NCBI GenBank assembly: GCA_905221605.1
Contig: CAJNDS010000280.1
Location: 595,892-659,891, forward strand
DNA length: 64,000 bases
Origin: Symbiodinium natans
Lineage: Eukaryota > Sar > Dinophyceae > Suessiales > Symbiodiniaceae
Direction: 5' to 3'
In this document: in pieces, positions 53,764 to 62,563 of the stretch
Numbering within the stretch: the first letter of the stretch is position 1
Layout: each line of letters starts with the position of its first letter
The notes under the pieces: model-generated
The model's database searches: none
Told to the model about the DNA's origin: nothing
The model's input: only the letters and a program-made list of their open reading frames with translations
Translations under genes and position numbers: made by a program

Positions 53764-54097
53764 GGTTTAGGGTTTAGGGTTTAGGGTTTAGGGTTTAGGG
53801 TTTAGGGTTTAGGGTTTAGGGTTTAGGGTTTAGGGTTTAGGGTTTAGGGTTTAGGGTTTAGGGTTTAGGGTTTAGGGTTTAGGGTTTAGGGTTTAGGGTT
53901 TAGGGTTTGGCGTTTGGGGTTTGGGGTTGGGGGGGTTTAGGGTTTAGGGTTTAGGGTTTAGGGTTTAGGGTTTAGGGTTTAGGGTTTAGGGTTTAGGGTT
54001 TAGGGTTTAGGGTTTAGGGTTTAGGGTTTAGGGTTTAGGGTTTAGGATTTAGGGTTTAGGGTTTAGGGTTTAGGGTTTAGGGTTTAGGGTTTAGGGT
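53764..54097 (+). repeat. Longest TTTAGGG array in the window
   Basis: About 45 units in two blocks, interrupted near 53905-53935 by TTTGGGG-type variants. It is interstitial: an exon-like island and CCCTAAA units follow immediately. Confidence 0.95.
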
Positions 54098-54180
54098 GGA
54101 GCCGGAGGCCGAGCTGAACTCCAGGGCCTCCTGGGCCATGGAAGAGCACCTGCCGCGAAGGTGCGGTTCTGCAGCCTCAA
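54096..54180 (+). CDS. Exon-like island
   Basis: Directly after the long TTTAGGG array the frame reads VEPEAELNSRASWAMEEHLP and RRCGSAAS, then CCCTAAA repeats. Coding-like composition only. Confidence 0.28.
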
Positions 54181-54442
54181 CCCTAAACCCTAAACCCTAA
54201 ACCCTAAGCCCTAAACCTTAATCCCAAACCCTAAACCCTGATCCAAACCCTAAACCCCAAACAAACCCCAAAGCCTGAACGGAAGACCGGCGGCAGTAGA
54301 TCCAGGGTGTGACATGCCCAACAGGCTAGCCGTAGATCCTGGAGTCCTGGACCGGATTTTCGGTTTAGGGTTGAGGGCCAGTTTAGGGATTAGGGTTTAG
54401 GTTTTAGGGCCAGTTTAGGGTTTAGGGTTTAGGGTATAGGGT

Positions 54443-54512
54443 CGTCTCCCTCCCCTCCCTCTCCTCTCCCTCCCCTCCTTCCCCTCCCTCCCCTTCCCCT
54501 CCCTCCCTTCTT
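54443..54512 (+). repeat. CCCTCCCCT pyrimidine tract
   Basis: A pure C/T tract of about 70 bp (TCCCTCCCCTCC units), a possible splice polypyrimidine or triplex-forming sequence. No other feature. Confidence 0.8.
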
Positions 54513-55317
54513 GTCCGCACTTCTTTGGCTTTCACAGTCATGTTCGTGGGGAGCTGGATCCAGGGCAAGATTCATACAAAGTAGTTGGTGCCTAAGGCTT
54601 CTGATTGAGGCTGTAGATGCAGACACCACCTGCCCAGGTGCTTGCACACCTTAAGAACGCAAGCCTGGGGGTGGCTAAGGTTTGGGGTTTGGGGTTTGGG
54701 TTTGGGGTTTGGAGTTTGGGGTTTAGGGTTTGGGGTTTGTGGTTTAGGGTGGTTTCGGGTCTGGGGTTTAAGGTTTAGGGTGTAGGGTTTAGGGTTTAGG
54801 TTCATGTGCTTCCAGGGGTCTTGGGGTGTGGCGGGCGTGTCGCTTGCCTAGATTTTGCTATGGGGAGCAAGGGGGAGTCAAGCTTCGGCAGGGTGTCACG
54901 CGCGCAAACGAACCCCGGTTCCCCTCTTGATTGAGTGTCGGCTGCCGTACTCACCTCAGTAGGTTAAAGCACTGGCAACCTAGAGACCCTACTAAGCCCT
55001 AAGCCTAAACCCAAAACCCTGCACCCTACCTCCCACACCGCTAACCCCCAATGCTTCGCGTCTGTAACCCTGATTCCAAACCCTCGCTACAGGGCTCTGA
55101 AGGGATTGGGGGGGCGGGGGGGGGGTGCAGGGTACCTGTTCAGCCATTAAGGCACCTCAGTGGCCTCATAGCAGTGCTAGGTAGAATCTTGGGCCCCCCT
55201 CCCCCGCCCACTGCAACTCTAAAGCCTAGTAACTAGGGTTTCGGGTTTAGGGTTTGGGGTTTGGGGTTTAGGGTTGAGGGTTTGGGGTTTGGGGCTTGGG
55301 GTTTAGGATTTAGGGGT

Positions 55318-55412
55318 TGCCCGGAAAGGCTGGCAGAGATGAACGATCAGGATGCCGCGCTGTTTCTTTCCTCTCTAGGCCTGCTTGGGGCGGTGATTCG
55401 CAGTAACCCTGG
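55318..55412 (+). CDS. Exon-like island
   Basis: The frame reads ERLAEMNDQDAALFLSSLGL and LGAVIRSNPG, with strong hydrophobic/charged alternation as in a folded helical protein. It is flanked by TTTAGGG variants on both sides. No family named. Confidence 0.38.
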
Positions 55413-55710
55413 TTTGGGTTTCGGAGTTTATAGGGGTTTAGGACTTTGGGGTTTGGGGTTGAGGGTTTAGGGGTTTGGGGGTGGGGGGTTTGGGGGTGGG
55501 TGAAGCATGTCTGAACCCAGGGGGTACTGCCACATTGGGCTCGGGTCCAGAACTTCGGGCTGTAGGCTTCAGGTTTTCCAGGGGTCTCAGGGACGAGGGC
55601 GTAACGTTAATCCCCGCCCTAGACCGTAAACCGTAAACCCTAAACCCTTAACCCCAGACCGCCCTTGACCCTGAACCCTGAACCCTAAACCCTAAACCCT
55701 AAAGCCCTTA

Positions 55711-55812
55711 CACTCGGCAAGACGGGGATGTTCTTGCTTCGAAGGTACTTCCAAGAGCTCGGGGAAGCGACCGCAGCAGCTGAAGGTGCACATGCTATTG
55801 ATTGCTTAAGAA
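55711..55812 (+). CDS. Exon-like island
   Basis: The frame reads LGKTGMFLLRRYFQELGEAT and AAAEGAHAIDCLRN between CCCTAAA arrays. Convincing protein composition; no family named. Confidence 0.38.
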
Positions 55813-55916
55813 ACCCACCACAAAAAGCTAAACCCTAAACCCTAAACCCTAAACACTAAACCCTCAACCCTAAACCCTAAACCTCTCTACCGTATATACC
55901 TAAATGTTAAACACGA

Positions 55917-56440
55917 ATTTGACGTTTCGACCCCCATTGTTCAGCACGAATTTGGCGTTTTGACCCGTCTGACCCGTTTGGCCGCCCCATTGTTCAGCAC
56001 GAATTTGGCGTTTTGACCCGTCTGGCCCATTTGGCCCCCCCATTGTTCAGCACGAACGTGTTGACTCGTCTGACCCGTTTGCCCCACCCCATTGTACAGC
56101 ACGAATTTGGCGTTTTGACCCGTCTGATCCATTTGGCCCCCACTTGTTCAGCACGAATTTGGCGTGTTGACCCGTCTGACCCGTTTGGCCCCCCCATGGC
56201 TCAACCCGTTTGGCCCCCCATTGTTCAGCACGAATTTGGCGTTTGGGGTTTGACCCATTTGGCCCCCCATTGTTCAGCACGAATTTGGCGTTTTGACCCA
56301 TCTGGCCCATTTGGCCCCCCCATTGTTCAGCACGAATTTGGCGTGTTGACTCGTCTGACCCGTTTTGACCCGTCTGATCCGTTTGGCCCCCCCATTGTTC
56401 AGCACGAATTTGGCGTTTTGACCCGTCTGACCCGTGTGAT
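55917..56440 (+). repeat. Minisatellite, unit about 55-65 bp
   Basis: Eight or nine imperfect copies of CATTGTTCAGCACGAATTTG followed by GCGTTTTGACCCGTCTGACC and a GTTTGGCCCCCC-type end, with internal deletions. ORFs on both strands reflect the unit length and are not taken as genes. Confidence 0.9.
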
Positions 56441-57093
56441 GTTTGGCCTCTTGGTGCGTCTGAACAGAAATTTACAAAAACTTTGTATTTTCTTAATGTT
56501 ATGGGATTCTTTGGGCGGGTGGGTTTTTATCCGTTGCCTACACACACTGCTGGCCTAGTAAATGCTCGAACTTGAGATGCTGAACCCTAAGCCCTAAACC
56601 CTAAACCCTAAATCCTAAACCCTAAACCCTAAGCCCAAAACCCTAAACCCTAAACCCTAAACCCCAGACCCTAAACCCCAGACCCTAAACCCCAGACCCT
56701 AAACCCTAAACCCCAAACCCGAAACCCTAAACTCTAAACCCTAAACCCTAAACCCTAAACTCTAAACTCTAAACCCTAAACCCTAAACCCTAAACCTAAA
56801 ACCCAACCCTTGTCAGCCATATTTCAGCCTTTTGGGGGGCTCTTTTGCAAGTCGGTAGCCTGGGGCTTGGAGTTTAGAGGTTCAGGGTTTTGGGGTTTAG
56901 AGTGCTTCCATCTCGTCTCAAGGGACTCTGCCTTGGAGGACCCCTAAGTTGGGTTTCCCAAACTCTAAGCATCCGTGAGCTCTAGACTTCAGCAACTTTG
57001 GAAACAACGGCGAGGCTTGAAAGCCCTGAATGCAGCCCTAGACCCCAACCCCTACATCGCACAGTTCTCTTTCCATCACCTTAGAAACCGAGG

Positions 57094-57170
57094 GCCCCTT
57101 ATACTAAGTCCTTTGTAGGGGTTATACTATACCCGATTAGGGACTGTTGGTATAAGGGGGAACATCCCGA
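57094..57170. repeat. Hairpin-forming short element
   Basis: Arms CCCCTTATAC (about 57097) and GTATAAGGGG (about 57155) are perfect 10-bp inverted repeats, extended by GTCC/GGAC. The reverse complement of the right part resembles the sequence at 6803. Candidate MITE. Confidence 0.5.
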
Positions 57171-57714
57171 ATTATGGTCAGAAAAACCCACCTTATGTGT
57201 TCGTTTGCGGTGTGGTGCGTTGCTTGCGTGTGTTTAGGGGCTAGGGGCGCCAGGTTCCGAAGCTTTCCCTACGACTTTGGAAAACACGATCCAGGTAATG
57301 TATTCTAAGACGGGAGTATCAAAAGCCTGGAGTCACCGACGTGATCCCCTTGCATTCCTTGGAAAAACACATTGGGGTGGGGGGGGTGGGGGGGTGGGGT
57401 GGGTGGGGCGGTCTTCGACAATTATGGGGGTCCCTGCTTGGGGGTCGCATACTTCTCAGGAGGTTGTCAACCCTAAAACCCTAAAACCCTTGTATAAGGG
57501 AGGCATCCTTTGTGAATAGTATGCAGATAATTCTGTACAGATTTATCCGAGCCTTCTACTTGCACAGGCCCCTATATTGCATGCCCAATGAGGCCTATAG
57601 GTGTCGTTTACACGCTGCCCAGCATGAAATCGGAGAGGCCTTGGGCCTCGTCTAAGGGTTTCTACTTTTCAATGGTGCCGGACTTGTCGGGACCTCAATT
57701 CCTGCGGGCAGGGT

Positions 57715-57920
57715 CGAGTATAAACATCATGTTACGCGTCCAGTGCGCATCCAGGCCAAAGGCATTTACCCCCTTCGGACACCCCGCCATGCATTTTCCG
57801 GCCGCCGCAAACTGCACAGGGCTCTTTCCCGGTGTCACGCAGCGTGACAGGTAAGGTAGCTGTCCTTCGGGAAGCCCACCATGCATTTTCGAATGTCGAG
57901 TCTTAACATGATGTTTACTC
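57715..57920. repeat. 200-bp segment bounded by an inverted repeat
   Basis: AAACATCATGTTA at 57722-57734 and its exact reverse complement at 57904-57916, each near a GTCGAGT copy. CCATGCATTTTC also occurs twice inside. The two overlapping ORFs in it are not convincing. Confidence 0.5.
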
Positions 57921-58978
57921 TGGGCCCTCAAATCCTAAGCCCCTGATCCCAAATCCGAACAGCCCCCACATCATCCTAAACTGGCCATAAAAGGCTCTGG
58001 GACAAAGTCTCTCAGCTGCCCCAGCTCTAACTGGACCGGCTTTGGCGCAGCTTGCGCAGGTGGAGGGCAGACATGCGGGGTGTAAGCATTAGGGTTTAGG
58101 GTTTATAGGGTTTATTTAGAGTACAAAGCTCTTCGCGCAAAACAACGAGCCTTGAGATTGGGACGCAACACCCCCAAGAGCAGTCACTGTCAAATCGGCA
58201 AAATTGGGCTCGATAGCTGCCATTCTGACTTAAGGCACCAAAGTCTTAAGCCTAATTAAACCTTCACCCTGTCGGGGTTTGCAGAATTTGTGCAGGGGTT
58301 GGGCCCGGGGTTTTGGCAGGTTTTTGGCTGGCATGTGTTGTTACCCACTTAAGTTCTTGGCGAAGCACCACCGAATGAACTTCGAATTCCGCAGAGCCAA
58401 ATACTTTTTGTTTTTGGGGTGTCCTGACCCAAGCACCACTTTGGCCTCTTCTAGACCCTTAATCCCGCAACCCTAGGCCTGCTAGATGCCCATAATTAGT
58501 CCAGCGCCATGCGAAACGAGGGCGGGTGTTTCGGATCTTTTGGGGCACAATATTGGGGTCCTTATATATAAGGGGATCCTACTATTTGGGGGTCTATTTT
58601 CGGGGTCCCTTATTTTGGGAAACTCCCAGAATATGGCCCCGATAAGTGGCCCCTGGCATGCCACTTTATCTCGCCGAAAGAGGTGTGGAACCCTAAACCC
58701 TAAACCCTAAACCCTAAACCCTAAACCCTAAACCCTAAACCCTATATAAACCCTAAACCCTAAACCCTAAACCGTAGAGCTTGGCCGGTCCCCCCGCCGC
58801 CTTTGAAAGCCGGCCTCATCTATCGTAATGTGCATATCCCCTCCGCAGACTGCTTGCATAAGTCCTCGAAACCCGACATAAACCCGATTATCCCTAAACC
58901 CTAAACCCTAAACCCTAAACCCCTAAAACCCAGAAACCCTAAACGCACCCGAAAGCCAAAACTCCCAGAGTCGCCAGG

Positions 58979-59060
58979 CCTTTGCACGACTGCGGAGTCG
59001 CGATGATGGCGTGATGCGGGCCCTCAGCGAGCTTGCCAAGGGCCCAGGGCCATGGGGATT
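58979..59060 (+). CDS. Exon-like island
   Basis: After AAAACTCCCAG| the frame reads SRQAFARLRSRDDGVMRALS and ELAKGPGPW, then TTTAGGG repeats begin. Acceptor-like context and composition support a short exon. Confidence 0.38.
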
Positions 59061-59419
59061 TAGGGTTTAGGGTTTAGGGTTTAGGGCTAGGGTTTAGGGT
59101 TTTAGTGTTTAGGGAGGGTTTTTCGGGTTTTTCGGGTCTTTCAGTTTTTCGGGTTTTAGGGTTCCCGGGTTTGAGGGTAGGGTTTTAGGGTTTAGGGTTC
59201 CAAGGGTTTGTGGCTTAGAGTTCAGGATTCCGGATCTATTTTGGGGGGAGGTGACCTAAACCTAACAAACAAAGCCCCCAAACAGCCCTGAAAAGCCCGA
59301 GGCCCCATCGAGCTTCGGCCTCTGGAGCAAAAACCACCAACCCCCTACATCCCCTAAAGTCCCTGAAACCCCGAAGTCCCCGAAGGCCCTAAGTCCTCGG
59401 AAGCTTTGAAATGCCTAAA

Positions 59420-59570
59420 GTTATAGGGTTCTTAAGGGAGAGGGGGGGGTTCAAGGGCGTTATGTAACCCAAGGTTCCCTAGTACTCCCTACTACTCCCT
59501 AAGGCTCCCCAAGCGGAACCCTAGGCTTCCCTGAGGTTCCCTAGGTACCTACCCCCATGAACCCCCCTCC
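59420..59570 (+). repeat. Dispersed repeat, copy B (partner at 44305)
   Basis: Same block order as 44305-44425 at about 15 kb distance, with an internal insertion near AAGCGGAACCCTAGG. Same orientation. Confidence 0.75.
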
Positions 59571-59859
59571 CAGAAGAAGCCTATCATAAGCCTTCAAGCC
59601 TCGGACCCCTTAAGCGCGCAAAACTACGTACACCGTGAGTCTTCACTCTGAAGTCTCCGAACCCATTCAAGACCCGAAGCCCCCAGAAAAGGTTTAGCTT
59701 TTAGGGTTTATGGTTCAGGGTTCAGGGTTTAAAAAGCGGCTAAGAGCTAAAAACCCTAACCAAAACGAAGCCCCGTAACCTTCGAAACCCCTAAGCCACA
59801 AGAACAACAACCCTAACTCCAACCCCAAACACGCCCCCCCCCCACCCCCCAAGAAAACA

Positions 59860-60027
59860 AAAACAATATGAGTAATAACAGTAAGATACACACACAACAA
59901 TAATAATCATAATTAATCATCATAATCATAACAAATCATAGTCATCATAATAATCAGAATAAATCATAACAATCATAACAACCTTGATAATGGTTACAAG
60001 TAAGGTACACACACACACACACACCCA

Positions 60028-60059
<32 letters not shown>

Positions 60060-60366
60060 CACACGCACACGCACACGAGTGCCAAGTCCTGAAGCCCTCG
60101 ACGCCGGCCTCGTCTTTGCACACCGAGGTCGTCGCCAAGGTGCAGCCCGACCCCCAGCAAGGCCAAGTGGCGTCCAACACCCTGAAGTTCTTAGGTTCCC
60201 TCCCCCCCAAAAACAACCAAACAACGGGAAAAAACAAAACAAAGACAAATAATATATTTGCATATATATATATATATGTAAATAAATACATACATAGACA
60301 ACTAAATATATGAATAAAAAGGTACATAAATAAGTATATGACCTGTTATGGGGTTTGTGTTTCGGG
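59860..60366. repeat. Microsatellite-rich DNA next to the LINE 3' end
   Basis: AATCATAA-type repeats (59895-59980), CA then CGCA repeats (60008-60077), and TA and AAATACAT runs (60240-60330). An open plus-strand stretch at 60078-60190 reads HECQVLKPSTPASSLHTEVV and AKVQPDPQQGQVASN, a possible short exon. Translations of the CA/CGCA tract are artefacts. Confidence 0.6.
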
Positions 60367-60376
60367 TTTTTTTTTT
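60367..60376 (-). other. LINE poly(A) tail
   Basis: Ten T on the plus strand directly abut the last codons of the LINE, marking its 3' insertion end. The matching target duplication at the 5' end is outside the window. Confidence 0.75.
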
Positions 60377-60776
60377 ATGGCAGCCATGCGCATGCAAGTG
60401 CTTTGGCGTGTCTTTTGAACAAGTGGGGGCAGCGCGTCGGCGCAGATTCCAGGAAAGACAGGAAGAGGGGGTCCCTATTAAGGAGGTGTTTGAGGCCTAA
60501 GAAGTCTTGCCTTTGCTCCTCCGTGTTTATGCGGTTTAGCCTTATGTATTCTTTAAGCACCGGTAATGCATACTCGGTATTGAGTTCCAGCCAATATCTT
60601 TGGGGATGTCCTCTGTGTGAAGACTTCGTGAATTTGATCCTATCTTTACAACCCGGAGAGTATACTACATGGTGCACCGGATTGTTGGGCGGTGTAGCCA
60701 AGCTGTTTGCCAATTGCTTTAACTGGGCAGAGGTCAAAATTTGGATGGTAGCGTGGGGCGGCCCGCTAGTGTCCAT
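60375..60776 (-). CDS. LINE ORF: C-terminal region in a shifted frame
   Basis: The frame reads IQILTSAQLKQLANSLATPP, then YSPGCKDRIKFTKSSHRGHP and KEYIRLNRINTEEQRQDFL. It continues the RT protein: one extra A in the run AAATTTT near 60740 would join TLPSK to ILTSAQLK. The stop codon TAA at 60375-60377 overlaps the poly(A) tail, so there is almost no 3' UTR. Confidence 0.75.
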   Translation of the reverse strand: MDTSGPPHATIQILTSAQLKQLANSLATPPNNPVHHVVYSPGCKDRIKFTKSSHRGHPQRYWLELNTEYALPVLKEYIRLNRINTEEQRQDFLGLKHLLNRDPLFLSFLESAPTRCPHLFKRHAKALACAWLP

Positions 60777-62218
60777 ACCCTTCGATTCGAGATGTGAGAA
60801 TAATATGAGTCCTTGACTCCTAGTGCTCTCCGAAGATATTTATGGTACCATGCATCTATGGTCTTTAGGTGCTTAATTTCCAGAGTAAGCGTATCCAATC
60901 CGTACAATAATGTAGGCAAGACTATGGCATGGAAGATTCTAGTTTTAGTTCTAGAATTGATGCGTGACCTCCAGAAATGTTGGAGTTTGATGTAGGAAAT
61001 GTGCGCCTTGGCTTTACGAGCTTCTATGGCATGCTTAGTGGCCTTGTCCCATGTAACCTGAGAGCCTAAATATTTAGTGTCAGTGGTTATGGGAACCGGG
61101 GAGCCATCGGCAAAGTATAGGACCTGGGGGGCGTCGGCGTTGTACTCCAGAGAGACTGTTTTTTCTTTGTTCAGAAGCATCCCGTATAGGGTGGCTTCTA
61201 CCTCAATTGCATTAAGTATGTCGTTCATTTGTGGCTTTGTAACCGAAATGAGAAGCGTGTCATCAGCGTATTCTAGATCGTATACTGGTTTGCCTACCGA
61301 CCAGGAGTTAGTGGGGGTGCCATGTATACGGAGCCTGCGGTCTACATCAGAGAAAAGCACTGTCATAACCATGATAAATAAATACGGGCTTAGGGGGCAA
61401 CCTTGCCGAATACCGGTGTGCGGTGTAGCCTTGGCGGTGTCCCCGAAGGGTCCTCGCGTATAGAATGTCTGGTTGGTGTAAAGATCTCTAATAATGTCGA
61501 CATATTGGCGGTGTACTCCAAGGCGCTCCAGTGCTATGATCATAGAATCATGATCAACTTTGTCGAACGCCATTCTCCAATCTAGGAATAGCAGCTGAAA
61601 GGGAGAGCCTGTTTTCAGCGCTAGGTCTTGCAATCTGCGTAGGACGAACAGTGGTTGTTGCGTGGATCTATTAGCCCTAAAACCAAATTGCGTGCTCCGA
61701 AGCTGATGATCGTGCGCTTTAGCCAATCTTTTTTGAAGTAATGCCGCGTAGATCTTATAGAAAGTATTTAGCAAGGAAATTGGCCTATAATTAGCAGGGT
61801 CAGAATCCGAACCTTTACCTTTATAAATACTAACTATAAGAGCCTCTTTCCACTCTTGGGGAACTGTTGCGCTACTGAAACATTCGTTGAACATTTCCAA
61901 TAGCTGTTGTTCCCCGATGTAGTCCAGAAGTAGCACCAGCTCATTGTGAATGTTATCTGGACCAGGCGCTTTAGCCTTACGTAATTGCTTGATAACGTCG
62001 GAAAGTTCTATCAGGGTGAAGGGTGGGGGCGGTGTAGCCGAGGGCGCGTATAAAGAGGGTGACTCCCGTAATAGTTCTCTTTCTTCTGCCGTGACCGTGG
62101 TGGGACCCCATTGAACATTGGCGAGGTGGCCTGCAAACGCCTCGTGCTGTTTATCCCATGGTACCGGCCGACCTTCCTTTTTTAGCCTGGATTTTCGTTC
62201 TCTAAATCCCGTTTTCAT
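60734..62218 (-). CDS. LINE ORF: reverse transcriptase
   Basis: 494 residues. FTLIELSDVIKQLRKAKAPGPD, region 0, leads to ANYRPISLLNTFYKI (about 142), FGFRANRSTQQ (178), QLLFLDWRMAFDKVDH (motif A, Asp 213), TGIRQGCPLSPYLF (268), LEYADDTLLIS (motif C, YADD 317-320) and YLGSQVTW (motif E region). All catalytic Asp are present, so the domain itself looks intact. It ends prematurely at TLPSKF-TGA; the C-terminal part continues in another frame. Confidence 0.9.
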   Translation of the reverse strand: MKTGFRERKSRLKKEGRPVPWDKQHEAFAGHLANVQWGPTTVTAEERELLRESPSLYAPSATPPPPFTLIELSDVIKQLRKAKAPGPDNIHNELVLLLDYIGEQQLLEMFNECFSSATVPQEWKEALIVSIYKGKGSDSDPANYRPISLLNTFYKIYAALLQKRLAKAHDHQLRSTQFGFRANRSTQQPLFVLRRLQDLALKTGSPFQLLFLDWRMAFDKVDHDSMIIALERLGVHRQYVDIIRDLYTNQTFYTRGPFGDTAKATPHTGIRQGCPLSPYLFIMVMTVLFSDVDRRLRIHGTPTNSWSVGKPVYDLEYADDTLLISVTKPQMNDILNAIEVEATLYGMLLNKEKTVSLEYNADAPQVLYFADGSPVPITTDTKYLGSQVTWDKATKHAIEARKAKAHISYIKLQHFWRSRINSRTKTRIFHAIVLPTLLYGLDTLTLEIKHLKTIDAWYHKYLRRALGVKDSYYSHISNRRVWTLAGRPTLPSKF

Positions 62219-62553
62219 TTTACGGAGTGATTATGGGATTGCAGGACCTGATCCCTGAGCCATTGGCGTTTTACTTTGCGGGCTTGCGTTTTGAGCCTTT
62301 TGTATTCCTGAGTGGCCTGAGGGTCTCCATGTAATCTGCGCTGTTTTACTGCTTCGATGTCCGCTGCGAGTGTTGGAGTAATCCAGCACGTCCTGGGTTT
62401 GACCGGCAGTTTAGCGAATGTGTTCTCTGCCGCCGTCAATAGGGCCTGTGAGATGCGGTCCGGCGCGTTTTTGATGACGGGGAGGGGGGCTTGTGCGTCC
62501 GCCAAAGGGGAGGTTAGTAGGGGTGAGGTAGAAGTGTTGTTCAGAACGGCCAC
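62215..62553 (-). CDS. LINE ORF: linker before the reverse transcriptase, shifted frame
   Basis: The frame reads ISQALLTAAENTFAKLPVKP, then DIEAVKQRRLHGDPQATQEY and KVKRQWLRDQVLQSHNHSVK, the basic helical linker usual between endonuclease and RT in LINEs. It is in a different frame from both neighbours. Its TGA overlaps the ATG of the next ORF (ATGA), which could be translational coupling but more probably marks an indel. Confidence 0.7.
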   Translation of the reverse strand: MAVLNNTSTSPLLTSPLADAQAPLPVIKNAPDRISQALLTAAENTFAKLPVKPRTCWITPTLAADIEAVKQRRLHGDPQATQEYKRLKTQARKVKRQWLRDQVLQSHNHSVK

Positions 62554-62563
62554 CTATCCGTAC

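Larger units (their letters stand above)
51900..59860. repeat. Right flank mosaic, distal part
   Basis: Telomere-type arrays again alternate with unique DNA. Unique stretches of more than 300 bp at 52030-52260, 53000-53760, 56930-58070 and 58110-58680 have no ORF I can support on either strand. CCCTAAA arrays lie at 56580-56800 and 58685-58770. Confidence 0.8.

Noticed and set aside
55917-56558. CRISPR-like array or repeat protein
   Set aside because: The unit has no constant repeat/variable spacer structure; it is a minisatellite, and the ORFs on both strands follow from the unit length.
57588-57931. Overlapping ORFs on both strands
   Set aside because: Caused by the inverted and direct repeats of the segment; no domain or codon character.
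59926-60327. Cys/Ala/Val-rich ORFs with signal-like segments
   Set aside because: Products of CA, CGCA and TA microsatellites.
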